Positions 1-7,641 of a DNA stretch of 35,127 bases are shown here, in pieces. The stretch covers positions 22,782 through 57,908 of the forward strand of contig JAAFGT010000042.1 of the NCBI GenBank assembly GCA_010365215.1. Direction: 5' to 3'. The number at the start of each line of letters is the position of its first letter. Positions within the stretch are counted from its first letter, which is position 1. The position numbers and the translations under genes were made by a program. Below the pieces are notes generated by a model. It was not told the origin of the DNA, made no database searches, and was given only the letters and a program-made list of their open reading frames with translations. This DNA is from Acidipila sp. GTDB taxonomy: Bacteria > Acidobacteriota > Terriglobia > Acidiferrales > UBA7541.

Positions 1-269
1 GCCGGCATCAGAATCGTATCGCCCGGCAGCAAAGCGTATTCGCCGCTATCCGCGAACGTAGTTCCCACGCCGGACAAAACAAAAATACACTCTTCAAAAT
101 TGCTGTGGTAATGAGGACCGCGCATCAAATCGCCGGGCGCCGGCACGGGAACCTCCACCAGCCGCAGCGTTACTCCGCCCGCGCCTTGCTCGCCGGAGAC
201 GATCTTCAAAACGTTGCGCCCGGGAAGCCCAATGCGCTTCGCTTCTGCTTGTTTGAAGACGCGTGCCAC
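1..269 (-). CDS. Cupin-domain protein, 3' end cut by the window edge
   Basis: The first 89 codons are present and the frame runs off the left edge with no stop. The translation begins V-A-R-V-F-K-Q-A-E-A and contains the cupin motif 1 pattern H-Y-H-x4-E-x6-G (GPHYHSNFEECIFVLSG), followed by the rise into cupin motif 2 (LLPGDTILMPA). The two His and the Glu are the usual metal ligands of a small RmlC-like barrel. The GTG start at 269 directly follows the TAA of the upstream creatininase-family gene, so translation is probably coupled. I infer a small single-domain cupin acting on the same metabolite as its two operon partners; whether it is an isomerase, a dioxygenase or a binding protein cannot be told. 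The family call is firm; the GTG start is likely because the reading frame is closed just upstream. Confidence 0.8.
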   Translation of the reverse strand, partial: MARVFKQAEAKRIGLPGRNVLKIVSGEQGAGGVTLRLVEVPVPAPGDLMRGPHYHSNFEECIFVLSGVGTTFADSGEYALLPGDTILMP

Positions 270-1100
270 TTATCCCACCTTGCGCGCGTGCTTGATCTCG
301 GCCACTCCGCCCTGCGCCACTCCGCCCTGCACCGTGCCGCCCTGTGTCAAATCGAGCTGCCGGAAGATTTCCGTCGCCTCCGCAGCGATCCCGTCGGCGA
401 TTACGTTTACCATGCGCGCGCCCTTCTCCGCCGTGGCGTGCTGCGGGTTGCCGTACCAACCGGTCGGAGCGATCGACCGTATATCGGTCAGCACCGGCTG
501 GTAAGCGCGCGTGCGCCGCAGCTTGTCCATCTCGCCCGCGCGTTGATGGTCCGACGAACTATCGACGCGATCAAGATGCACCAGGTCAGAACGGTAGGCG
601 AGCACGGCCAGCGCTTCGATTTCGCCGCCGTGCGTGAGCCCGCCGCACTCCTGCCCGAACATTTCCGCCGCCACATAACAGGCTTGCACCGTGAGCACGG
701 TCATGCCGTGCTGGCGATGCAGAGTCTCCGCGGCGATGGCCAGCGAAGGGATGTTGCCTTCGTGCCAGTTGAGAATCAGCAGATATTTCGCGCCATGCCG
801 AGCGGTGCAGGCGCAGGTTTCCGTCACCACGCGAATGTAAGTGTCGGGCGTGAGAGTGATCGTGCCTTCGAAGGGCATATGCATCGGCGTTACGCCCAGC
901 GGGCCGCCCGGCAAAACCAGGCCATCCATGCGTTCCGCCACCGCGTGAGCAATCACCTTTGCCGCGAAAATATCCGTGCCCGCCGGCAGGTGCGGGCCGT
1001 GCTGCTCGACGCTGCCGGCCGGCAGAATTACCAGCGGCTTTCGTTTAAGCTGCGCGGCAATTTCCGGCTGCGTCAATTCGATCATGTAGCGGCTAGGCAT
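270..1100 (-). CDS. Creatininase-family amidohydrolase
   Basis: This 276-residue protein has the family length. The N-terminal block LPAGSVEQHGPHLPAGTD (about residues 26-43) is the creatininase/MftE signature and supplies metal ligands E32, H34 and D43. A second metal site is at N-W-H-E-G-N (H113), where most relatives read NGHGGN, and a third at T-H-G-G-E-I-E near residue 160. Known members hydrolyse creatinine or other cyclic or small amides, or process mycofactocin peptide; neither substrate is supported here because no mycofactocin genes or downstream creatinine enzymes are seen. The start overlaps the end of the Gfo/Idh/MocA gene by 8 bp, and the TAA stop abuts the cupin GTG, so the three genes form one tight operon. 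The C-terminus carries a short glycine-rich repeat (QGGV/AQGGVA) that comes from a 15-bp DNA repeat. Likely a soluble cytoplasmic enzyme of unknown substrate. Confidence 0.88.
   Translation of the reverse strand: MPSRYMIELTQPEIAAQLKRKPLVILPAGSVEQHGPHLPAGTDIFAAKVIAHAVAERMDGLVLPGGPLGVTPMHMPFEGTITLTPDTYIRVVTETCACTARHGAKYLLILNWHEGNIPSLAIAAETLHRQHGMTVLTVQACYVAAEMFGQECGGLTHGGEIEALAVLAYRSDLVHLDRVDSSSDHQRAGEMDKLRRTRAYQPVLTDIRSIAPTGWYGNPQHATAEKGARMVNVIADGIAAEATEIFRQLDLTQGGTVQGGVAQGGVAEIKHARKVG
301..345 (+). repeat. 15-bp tandem repeat inside the creatininase-family gene
   Basis: Two exact copies of GCCACTCCGCCCTGC (301-315 and 316-330) are followed by a diverged third copy (331-345). On the coding strand they give the repeated peptide QGGVAQGGVA close to the C-terminus. 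The frame is kept, so copy number could change without breaking the gene. Confidence 0.85.
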
Positions 1101-2184
1101 GCCGGCCGTCCCTCGCGGAAATTCGCGCGCTTGCTTCCGCTAACACTTCGGAGAGTCTCACGTGCAGGCCGTTTTTTTTCACGGAACGCAGGGCGGCATA
1201 AACGACAGCCACGGCGATGTTGCCATTTTCAGCGGAGAGTTCATTTGCTTTGCCGGTGCGGCAGCTTTCCGCGAACATTTCCAGTTCCGCGCGGAACATA
1301 TCGCTCTCCGGAACTTTCAGCACTTCGCGATTGGCGTACCCGTTTTTTCCCCTCTGGATATAGAGCACGGACTTCTCATGCAACTGGCCTGGCGTGTCCC
1401 AGGAACCAAAGTCGATCTCGTAGTGCATCAGTCCCTTCGATCCAAACACGCGCACGGCAAAGATGCCCGGTGACGTCCAGCAGGATCCGACGTAGCCGAT
1501 TTTGCCGTCGGCGAATTTAAGCAGCGTCATCGACTGGTCATCAACCTCAGCGCCCACCGGCGAAAGCTTGGAGGCCATCGATCCCGCCTCCAGAATGTCG
1601 CCGCCCAGATAATGCAGCACGTCGAATTGATGGATGGCCAGTTGCGAGAGCGGCCCGCCCGGCGCCTTGTCCTTGTACCAGCGCCAAGTCTGCGGCGTCA
1701 GCTCCAGCGCTCGCTCATTGGAAAAGTTTGCTTCCAGGAAAGCCACGCGCCCAAGTTCCCCGATGTCGATGGCCGCTCGGATGCTTCGAATGCCGGCCAT
1801 CAGTCGCGCGCTGTGGCCCACCGTAACGGTGATCCCGTATTTCTGCTGCAGCGCCGCAATCTCCAGTCCCTCTTCCAGCGTGCTGGCGATGGGCTTCTCG
1901 GTATAAACGTGCTTTCCAGTTTTGGCCACCTCGGCGGCCACCGGCAGGTGCTGTTCGTTGGGAACGGTAAGAATCACGCCCTTGATGGCGGGGTCCGCAA
2001 GCATAGTGCTCAAATCGCTGACCGCCGGTACGCCCATTTCCTGCTCGAAAGCCCGTCGCTTCTCCTCCGAACGGCTGAAGGCAGCAACGATCTTCAATTT
2101 TTCTGATTTGGCGGCGGCACGCGTCAGGACTTTAGCCCAGCGGCCAAGCCCCACAATGCCCACCGGCACAGCGTTAGCGCTCAT
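1093..2184 (-). CDS. Gfo/Idh/MocA family NAD(P)-dependent oxidoreductase
   Basis: This 363-residue protein has an N-terminal Rossmann fold (VGIVGLGRWAKV, glycine motif near residues 8-19), the family E-K-P signature at 96-98 (K97 probably catalytic), and a C-terminal alpha/beta domain with the substrate-side His (AIHQFDVLHYLGG). Members oxidise or reduce sugars, inositols and related hydroxy compounds with NAD(P). I chose the ATG at 2184 rather than the in-frame ATG at 2202 because a good Shine-Dalgarno (AGGAGA) lies 8 nt before 2184 and the upstream ATG would sit 5' of that site. It is the first gene of the operon with the creatininase-family protein (8-bp overlap) and the cupin, so it probably acts on the same metabolite. 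It is cytoplasmic, with no signal peptide. The substrate is unknown. Confidence 0.88.
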   Translation of the reverse strand: MSANAVPVGIVGLGRWAKVLTRAAAKSEKLKIVAAFSRSEEKRRAFEQEMGVPAVSDLSTMLADPAIKGVILTVPNEQHLPVAAEVAKTGKHVYTEKPIASTLEEGLEIAALQQKYGITVTVGHSARLMAGIRSIRAAIDIGELGRVAFLEANFSNERALELTPQTWRWYKDKAPGGPLSQLAIHQFDVLHYLGGDILEAGSMASKLSPVGAEVDDQSMTLLKFADGKIGYVGSCWTSPGIFAVRVFGSKGLMHYEIDFGSWDTPGQLHEKSVLYIQRGKNGYANREVLKVPESDMFRAELEMFAESCRTGKANELSAENGNIAVAVVYAALRSVKKNGLHVRLSEVLAEASARISARDGRHA

Positions 2185-2265
2185 GCGCGAATCTCCTGGC
2201 ATCTAAAAAAGATAGCGGTTGCCTGCCACGACCTGATTGGAAGAATCCAACACGCCTAGCACCGT

Positions 2266-2295
2266 ATTATGAGAAGGATAGCCCAGTCAAATCAA
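2266..2295 (-). promoter_or_regulatory. Possible sigma-70 promoter of the Gfo/Idh/MocA operon
   Basis: On the minus strand TTGATT and CATAAT are separated by 18 nt, about 80 nt before the chosen start codon. The palindrome TTGGAAGAATCCAA at 2237-2250 lies just downstream and could be an operator. This is motif matching only. Confidence 0.35.
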
Positions 2296-2339
2296 GTGCA
2301 GGCATATTGAACACCGGTAAGTCCCACCAAGCGATAGGT

Positions 2340-2362
2340 AATTCCTAAACTCGCCAGGAATT
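2340..2362. repeat. Inverted repeat in the divergent intergenic region
   Basis: AATTCCT (2340-2346) and AGGAATT (2356-2362) are perfect 7-bp arms around a 9-nt spacer. There is no T-run, so it is more likely a protein-binding site than a terminator. It matches neither the FadR-type sites nor any gene. Confidence 0.5.
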
Positions 2363-2440
2363 GAACTTACTCGACTGAGCTGCGAATAATTTGTCGGCGG
2401 AAACGACATTTTTTTCTATCGCAGGACGTGTGCAATTCGC

Positions 2441-2485
2441 TTGACCGTCTCAACAAAGGGATGGTAGAACCACCATACCTATGGT
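2441..2485 (+). promoter_or_regulatory. Promoter with overlapping FadR/GntR-type operator, hydrolase/Mo-hydroxylase operon
   Basis: A -35 TTGACC (2441-2446) is followed after 18 nt by an extended -10 TGG-TAGAAC (2465-2470). The -10 lies in TGGTAGAACCA (2462-2472), a perfect TGGT-N3-ACCA dyad of the FadR-subfamily GntR type. A second perfect dyad, ACCATA-CC-TATGGT, overlaps at 2472-2485. The spacing of -35 to TGGTA is the same as in the promoters before the TonB receptor and the LVIVD gene, so one repressor probably covers all three. Confidence 0.6.
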
Positions 2486-2534
2486 TTCACCGACTTTTAG
2501 TGGCTGGAAGGCGTCGTAGGAACTGGGGGACCCC

Positions 2535-3572
2535 ATGCGGGTTGTCGATCTATTCAAGGCACATCGATATGTCGGTGTGGCATGCATGCTCGCTCTAGCT
2601 GCAATTCTCCCCGCCATCGCTGCGGCCCAGCTATCGACTGGCAAAGCGCCCGTCGCCGAGACGCCCCCGCACGGCTACGTTATCACCCAGCCGATTACGG
2701 GTACGAACGTTCCGGGAGACTACACCTTCGTTCTCACTCGCGACGAAATCTACGTGCCCATTATCGTGCGCAAACCGAAGGGCGATGGGCCGTTCCCGGC
2801 CATCACCATGGGCTGGGGCGAAGGCCGCGAGGGTATGCACAAGGTGGAAGGGCTGGCGAAAAACTGGACGCAGATGCAGGACCACATGCTCGCGCGCGGT
2901 TACGTGGTCGCCACGGTAAATTATCGCAACGAAGTTCCCTATTTTTACGAACAGTCCAAACCCGCGCAAAATCTTCCCGACAGCATCAGCGGCGACAGGC
3001 GCACGCTGAAGTCGGGTCCCACTCTCGATCATGAGGATTTGATTGCCATCCTGCGATATCTGCAAAGCCTTCCCTACGTCGATAAAGACGCCGTGGGCGC
3101 GATGGGCGTAAGTCACAGTGGAGAGATGATTCTTAAAGCGGCCAGCGAATTTACGTTTGGTGCGGGAGTTTGCATAGAACCCGCGGCGCACGAATTTCTG
3201 ACCGTGGATACGGGACCGAGCGTGCCGCGCAAGGATAATGAGATCCAGTATAATGATGTGGAGTTGGTGCGGAAGAACTCCAATAAGTCCGAGGGCATGG
3301 AGCGCATCGCGCGGATCCATACGCCCATCCTGATCTTCGGCCGGGATACCGATCACCTGCAGGGCATCTTCAAGCTGACCTACGAATGGATGAAAGAATC
3401 CGGCAAGGACGTAACCTGGGCCAGCTTCGATCATCCCGTTCACGGCTACGTATTTATCTCCAACCAGGAAGACGGATCCTACAAGCCCGATGCGATCCAG
3501 CAGAAGACGTTCGAGATTTTTATGGCGTACTTCGACAAGCACCTCAAACACACGCACGCCGCGGCGCACTAA
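2535..3572 (+). CDS. Secreted alpha/beta hydrolase, dienelactone-hydrolase-like
   Basis: This 345-residue protein has a signal peptide: a basic N-region, the hydrophobic stretch VGVACMLALAAILPAIAA and a probable cleavage near AAAQ. The mature part is an alpha/beta hydrolase. The nucleophile elbow is G-V-S-H-S-G with Ser193 (a G-x-S-x-S variant of GxSxG), a candidate acid is in FGRDTD, and the catalytic His303 is in HPVHGYVF. The fold is closest to dienelactone-hydrolase or S9-like esterases. It is the first gene after the operator-bearing promoter, and the Mo-hydroxylase small subunit starts 26 bp after it. I infer cleavage of an ester or amide linkage of the island's substrate or oxidation product in the periplasm. 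The substrate is not identifiable. The ATG at 2535 follows a GGGGGA ribosome site. Confidence 0.82.
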   Translation: MRVVDLFKAHRYVGVACMLALAAILPAIAAAQLSTGKAPVAETPPHGYVITQPITGTNVPGDYTFVLTRDEIYVPIIVRKPKGDGPFPAITMGWGEGREGMHKVEGLAKNWTQMQDHMLARGYVVATVNYRNEVPYFYEQSKPAQNLPDSISGDRRTLKSGPTLDHEDLIAILRYLQSLPYVDKDAVGAMGVSHSGEMILKAASEFTFGAGVCIEPAAHEFLTVDTGPSVPRKDNEIQYNDVELVRKNSNKSEGMERIARIHTPILIFGRDTDHLQGIFKLTYEWMKESGKDVTWASFDHPVHGYVFISNQEDGSYKPDAIQQKTFEIFMAYFDKHLKHTHAAAH

Positions 3573-3598
3573 TTTTTTTTCGCCAACGGGATTTTCGA

Positions 3599-4078
3599 AT
3601 GGCTGGCATCAAGCAGATCAACGTCAACGGAAAGAATTACGAGATCGACGCGGACGGGCAGGCCAGCCTGCTTTCCGTGCTACGCGAGCAGCTCGACCTG
3701 ACCGGAAGCAAATACGGCTGCGGCGAAGGCCAGTGCGGCGCGTGCACCGTGCTCATCAGCGGAAATCCTCGCAAGTCGTGCATCACCCCGGTGAGCGCGG
3801 TCGGCCAGAAACAGGTCACCACTATTGAAGGCCTGGCGAAAGGCGACCAGCTGCACCCGCTGCAGCAGGCTTTCCTCGACGAAGGCGCTATGCAATGCGC
3901 CTACTGCACGTCGGGAATGATCATGACTGGTGTCGCGCTCTTGAACGCCAACCAGAATCCTTCCGCGTCTGAGATTTCACAGTTCATGGAAGGCAACCTC
4001 TGCCGCTGCGGAACGCAGCCCAGAATTGTTGCCGCGATACAAAAAGCGGCGAAAGCCGGAAAGGCAGCCGGGCAATGA
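3599..4078 (+). CDS. Mo-hydroxylase small subunit, two [2Fe-2S] clusters (isoquinoline 1-oxidoreductase alpha type)
   Basis: This 159-residue protein has the family length. The plant-type ferredoxin domain carries C41, C46, C49 and C61 (GCGEGQCGAC...C). The C-terminal helical domain carries C100, C103, C135 and C137 (CAYC...CRC). All eight ligands of the two clusters are therefore present. In this family the subunit relays electrons from the molybdenum centre to the next carrier. Its TGA overlaps the ATG of the large subunit (ATGA), as expected for a stoichiometric pair. It has no export signal, so if the complex is periplasmic it must be carried out with the Tat signal of its partner. No FAD subunit is encoded nearby, which fits the two-subunit IorAB type that delivers electrons to a cytochrome or quinone rather than to NAD. 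Confidence 0.92.
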   Translation: MAGIKQINVNGKNYEIDADGQASLLSVLREQLDLTGSKYGCGEGQCGACTVLISGNPRKSCITPVSAVGQKQVTTIEGLAKGDQLHPLQQAFLDEGAMQCAYCTSGMIMTGVALLNANQNPSASEISQFMEGNLCRCGTQPRIVAAIQKAAKAGKAAGQ

Positions 4079-6249
4079 CGGCCACGCAGAATTTCCATGA
4101 AGAACTCGAGCCGGAGCGTTACGAGCTCGCCGCGCCGCCGCCCTACCGCTTCGAAGCAGACCGCCGCGAGTTCTTCAAAATCCTCGGTGCCGGAATTCTG
4201 GTGGTCTCTGCTCTCAGCACCGTCCACGCAGCGCAGGAATCCGGCGCAGCCAAACGAAAACCCGGTGGAGAACTGCCGCAAGAAATCAGTGCGTGGTTGC
4301 ACATCGGAGAAAACGGTAAAATCACCGTTTATACCGGCAAAGCCGAGCTGGGCCAGAATATCCGGACATCGCTCAGCCAGGCCGTGGCCGAGGAACTGCG
4401 CGTGTCCATTAGCTCCATTGCCATGGTCATGGGCGATACCGGACTGACTCCGTTTGACATGGGCACCTTTGGCAGCCGGACGACGCCGATCATGAATCTG
4501 CAACTCCGCAAGGCATCCGCGGCGGCGCGCGAGCTACTGATCGGATTGGCCGCCACGCAGTGGAGTATTGATCGTAAACGGCTCTTGGCTGCGCAAGGAA
4601 AGATTTCCGATCCGGACACCTCGCGTTCCGTGGACTATGCGACTCTGGTGAAGGGCCAGCAGCTCACGCAAACACTGCCTGCCGAAGACCCGCTGATCGC
4701 GGCGGCGGCGTGGACGGTGCAGGGCCAATCGTTGCCCAAGGTAGATGGCCGCGATTTCGTCACCGGAAAACATCGTTATCCGTCCGATCTGAAATTGCCG
4801 GAAATGCTACATGGGAAAGTGGTGCGCCCGGCGTCGTTCGGCGCGACGCTGACATCATTTGACGCGCACGAAGCAGAGCAGATGCCGGGCGTCACCGTCG
4901 TCCACGATGGAAATTTTATCGGCGTAGCGGCGGCGAGCACGGAACTTGCCTCCCGCGCCGCAGCGGCCATTCATGCCGAGTGGAAGTCAAAGCCCCAATC
5001 GTCCAATAAGGAGTTGTTCGAATACCTGAAGAAGAATTCCATCGAGAAGAAGGAGCGAGCGGTAGGCGGGGAGTCATCGCGCATCGAATCAGGCTCCATG
5101 GAAAACGGTTTAAAGTCTGCCACCCACCGCTTGCAGCAAAGCTACACCGTCGAGTACATCGCGCACTGCCCGCTGGAGCCTCGCTCTGCCACGGCGCAGT
5201 GGTCCGGCGAGAATGTAACTGTCTGGACCGGCACGCAGAGGCCATTCGGCGTGCGCGGCGAGCTCGCGGAAGCGTTCCGCATTCCCGAAGAGCGCGTACG
5301 CGTGCTGATGCCCGACACCGGTTCGGCCTACGGCGGCAAGCACACGGGCGAAGCTGCGATTGAGGCCGCGCGCCTTGCCCGGGCGGCCAAGCGGCCTGTA
5401 AAGCTGAATTGGACTCGCGAAGAAGAACTGACCTGGGCGTATTTCCGTCCCGCTGGAGTCATCGAGGTCACCAGCGGCATGCGCGCCGACGGCACCATTA
5501 CCGCCTGGGAATTTCATAACTACAATTCCGGCTCGGCGGGCATTCGCACGTTCTATGACATTCCCAACCAGCTCATCGAATTCCATGCCACGCGCTCGCC
5601 ACTGCGGCAGGGCTCCTACCGCGGGCTTGCGGCCACGGCCAATCACTTCGCGCGCGAATCGCACATGGACGAGCTGGCCCTGCTGGTGAAGATGGACCCG
5701 CTGGAGTTTCGTCTCAAGAACCTGAAAGACGAGCGGCTCCGTGCTGTGTTTGAAGCAGCGGCAAAGAAGTTCGGCTGGGGACGAGCAAAAACTTATGCGG
5801 GTCAGGGATTTGGAATCGGCGGTGGATTTGAAAAGGGCGGCAACGTGGCCACGGCTGTCGAGGTCGCCGTGGACCCCGCGACGGGCGCCGTTAAAGTGGT
5901 TCGTGTGGTCACCGCCTTTGAGTGCGGCGCTATCGTCAATCCCGACCACCTGCTGAATCAGATCCAAGGCTCGAACATCATGGGCTTAGGCGGCGCGCTT
6001 TTCGAGGCCATTGAATTTGAAAACGGCCGCATCCTCAACGGGCGCTTTTCGAAATATCGTTTGCCGCGGTTCAGCGATGTTCCTCAGCTGGAGACGGTCA
6101 TGCTCGATCGCAAAGATATTCCTTCCGCCGGAGCCGGCGAAACGCCGATGCTGGGCCTGGCGCCGGCTATAGGGAACGCGATTTTCGATGCCACGGGCGT
6201 GCGCCTTCGCTCCTTGCCGCTGGCTCCAAACGGCGTCAAAAAAGTTTGA
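4075..6249 (+). CDS. Mo-hydroxylase large subunit, molybdopterin-binding, Tat-exported (isoquinoline 1-oxidoreductase beta type)
   Basis: This 724-residue protein has the usual length for IorB-like subunits of the xanthine dehydrogenase/aldehyde oxidase superfamily. A twin-arginine motif R-R-E-F-F-K at about 30-35, followed by a hydrophobic helix (GAGILVVSALSTVHA), indicates export of the folded enzyme. The cofactor motif GGKHTGEAA is near residue 420, and the catalytic Glu of the Mo-hydroxylases is probably E689 in GAGETPMLGLAP. Relatives hydroxylate N-heterocycles such as isoquinoline or oxidise aldehydes, with water as the oxygen source. The 28 residues before the Tat motif form an unusually long N-region. 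The gene overlaps the small subunit by 4 bp. With two exported hydrolases in the same operon, I infer periplasmic oxidation followed by hydrolysis. Which compound is used is unknown. Confidence 0.9.
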   Translation: MTATQNFHEELEPERYELAAPPPYRFEADRREFFKILGAGILVVSALSTVHAAQESGAAKRKPGGELPQEISAWLHIGENGKITVYTGKAELGQNIRTSLSQAVAEELRVSISSIAMVMGDTGLTPFDMGTFGSRTTPIMNLQLRKASAAARELLIGLAATQWSIDRKRLLAAQGKISDPDTSRSVDYATLVKGQQLTQTLPAEDPLIAAAAWTVQGQSLPKVDGRDFVTGKHRYPSDLKLPEMLHGKVVRPASFGATLTSFDAHEAEQMPGVTVVHDGNFIGVAAASTELASRAAAAIHAEWKSKPQSSNKELFEYLKKNSIEKKERAVGGESSRIESGSMENGLKSATHRLQQSYTVEYIAHCPLEPRSATAQWSGENVTVWTGTQRPFGVRGELAEAFRIPEERVRVLMPDTGSAYGGKHTGEAAIEAARLARAAKRPVKLNWTREEELTWAYFRPAGVIEVTSGMRADGTITAWEFHNYNSGSAGIRTFYDIPNQLIEFHATRSPLRQGSYRGLAATANHFARESHMDELALLVKMDPLEFRLKNLKDERLRAVFEAAAKKFGWGRAKTYAGQGFGIGGGFEKGGNVATAVEVAVDPATGAVKVVRVVTAFECGAIVNPDHLLNQIQGSNIMGLGGALFEAIEFENGRILNGRFSKYRLPRFSDVPQLETVMLDRKDIPSAGAGETPMLGLAPAIGNAIFDATGVRLRSLPLAPNGVKKV

Positions 6250-6341
6250 TGGCTTTCGCGAATCGCATTTGTCCGCCAGGCTCACGCATTTATAAAGTTG
6301 TTCCACCGGAAGTGAAACCAATCATCGGCAGGGAGAAAATA

Positions 6342-7589
6342 ATGTCCAATCTCATTGCGCTCGCTCCGCGTCTTGGCTGGGGTTCGCTCACAATTGCAAT
6401 GACCGTTGTGTTCTTTTCCACGGCGCTTGCTCAAGCGCCTCGGGAGCGGACGCTCGAAGAGATAAAGACCGAGGCGCAGACTCGCGCGGAAAATGGAATG
6501 TACCCGCTGATCGGGCTCGACCCGGGAGATGTGCGGGAAGCGTTCGCATCCATCCATTCGCTCGATTACGACGAATGGGCTGCGGGCTGGATGAAAGTTG
6601 CCGACCGTTATATGGCCGAGGGAAAAAAGCTCGAAGCGAAGGAGCCGGCCAAGGCGAATGCGGCGTACATCCGCGCCTGGCGGCTTTACTCTTTCGGGCG
6701 CTGGCCGGTGCCCTCTTCTCCGGGAAAACAACGCGCCTACGCAAAAGCGCTCGAGGCATTTCTGGCTCACGCACATCTGCTCGATCCTCCCCTCGATCTC
6801 GTGCGCATCCCTTTTGAAGGGTCTGAGATTGTCGGCTACCTGCGCGTCCCTAAAACAGCGAACGGCAAGGTACCTCTGGTGATTGCGATCAGCGGTCTGG
6901 ATAGCCGCAAAGAAGATCTCTCGGAAAACTTCGGCGCGGTATTGCCTTTCGGGATTGGCTTTATTGCCATCGATTCGCCGGGGACTGGCCAGGCGCCCAT
7001 CAAAGCCAGCGAAACGGCGGAGCGAATGTTTTCGCGAGTGATCGACTATGTCCTGACTCGCCCCGAGGTGGACAAATCCAGGATCGCCGTAGATGGTCAA
7101 AGTTTCGGCGCTTATTGGGCCACCAAGCTTTCAATCATCGAACACGCCCGTCTGAAGGCCGTAGTCGCGCAGTCTCCCCCCATTCACGCCTCGTTTCAAA
7201 AGGAGTTCATGAGCACTCGCCTCTTTGGAAACCGTGAGTATCTGTTTGGGCTCGCGCCCGCCTTCATGACCATCTATGAGGGCGTCAAGACGGTCGACGA
7301 CCTGATGGCCATTTTTCCCAAGATGTCTCTGGTGAGCCAGAATCTTATCGGGAAGCCCACCACCCCAATGCTCGTCATTGCCGGTGCGCTGGATACCCAG
7401 GTACCCATCGCGGACGCCAACTTGCTTCTGGCTTCAGGCGACGTACCGAAAGAAGCGTGGATCAATCCGAAGGGCGGTCATCTTGGCCGGCAGGTGAAAG
7501 TTTGGCCTGACCCGGTCATTTTCAAGCAGGTGATTATTCCCTGGCTGGTGCGTAATCTGGAAGTAGAGGTCCCGAAAGACCATCTCTAG
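6342..7589 (+). CDS. Exported alpha/beta hydrolase, FrsA/2,6-dihydroxypseudooxynicotine-hydrolase-like
   Basis: From the ATG at 6342 this is 415 residues. I chose that start because AGGGAG lies six nt upstream and it opens a clear signal peptide (GWGSLTIAMTVVFFSTALAQA). An upstream in-frame ATG at 6246 would bury the signal. A helical N-terminal cap (about residues 30-150) precedes the hydrolase core with G-Q-S-F-G (Ser254), an acidic residue in AGALDTQVP, and His380 in GGHLGRQ. The cap-plus-core arrangement and the block IDSPGTGQAP recall the FrsA/DUF1100 esterases and C-C-bond hydrolases such as that of nicotine breakdown. It closes the Mo-hydroxylase operon, 92 bp after the large subunit. 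The function is inferred as a hydrolase only; the nicotine analogy is a resemblance. Confidence 0.8.
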   Translation: MSNLIALAPRLGWGSLTIAMTVVFFSTALAQAPRERTLEEIKTEAQTRAENGMYPLIGLDPGDVREAFASIHSLDYDEWAAGWMKVADRYMAEGKKLEAKEPAKANAAYIRAWRLYSFGRWPVPSSPGKQRAYAKALEAFLAHAHLLDPPLDLVRIPFEGSEIVGYLRVPKTANGKVPLVIAISGLDSRKEDLSENFGAVLPFGIGFIAIDSPGTGQAPIKASETAERMFSRVIDYVLTRPEVDKSRIAVDGQSFGAYWATKLSIIEHARLKAVVAQSPPIHASFQKEFMSTRLFGNREYLFGLAPAFMTIYEGVKTVDDLMAIFPKMSLVSQNLIGKPTTPMLVIAGALDTQVPIADANLLLASGDVPKEAWINPKGGHLGRQVKVWPDPVIFKQVIIPWLVRNLEVEVPKDHL

Positions 7590-7641
7590 GATTTAAGAGC
7601 TATAGAAACTTCCGCTCTGATTCTCGGACGTATTCTTGCGC

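Larger units (their letters stand above)
2185..2534. other. Divergent intergenic control region
   Basis: These 350 bp separate the minus-strand Gfo/Idh/MocA operon from the plus-strand hydrolase/Mo-hydroxylase operon. I see no gene in them. They hold a probable minus-strand promoter (2266-2295), a small palindrome TTGGAAGAATCCAA (2237-2250), a 7-bp inverted repeat (2340-2362) and a plus-strand promoter with an overlapping FadR-type operator (2441-2485). Confidence 0.7.

Noticed and set aside
301-345. CRISPR-like or VNTR locus from the 15-bp repeat
   Set aside because: There are only three units, without spacers, and the repeat codes for part of a conserved protein's C-terminus.
105-1520. 471-codon plus-strand frame opposite the creatininase-family gene
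   Set aside because: It crosses three well-supported minus-strand genes and its translation is Arg/His-rich with no domain; it is a shadow of GC-rich codon use.
3573-3598. Terminator from the T-run after the first hydrolase gene
   Set aside because: TTTTTTTT is present but no stem precedes it, and the Mo-hydroxylase small subunit starts only 26 bp after the stop, so read-through is expected.
7590-7641. Bidirectional terminator between the convergent genes
   Set aside because: Only a 5-bp AGAGC/GCTCT pair with a 13-nt loop is visible, with no adjacent T-run; too weak to call.
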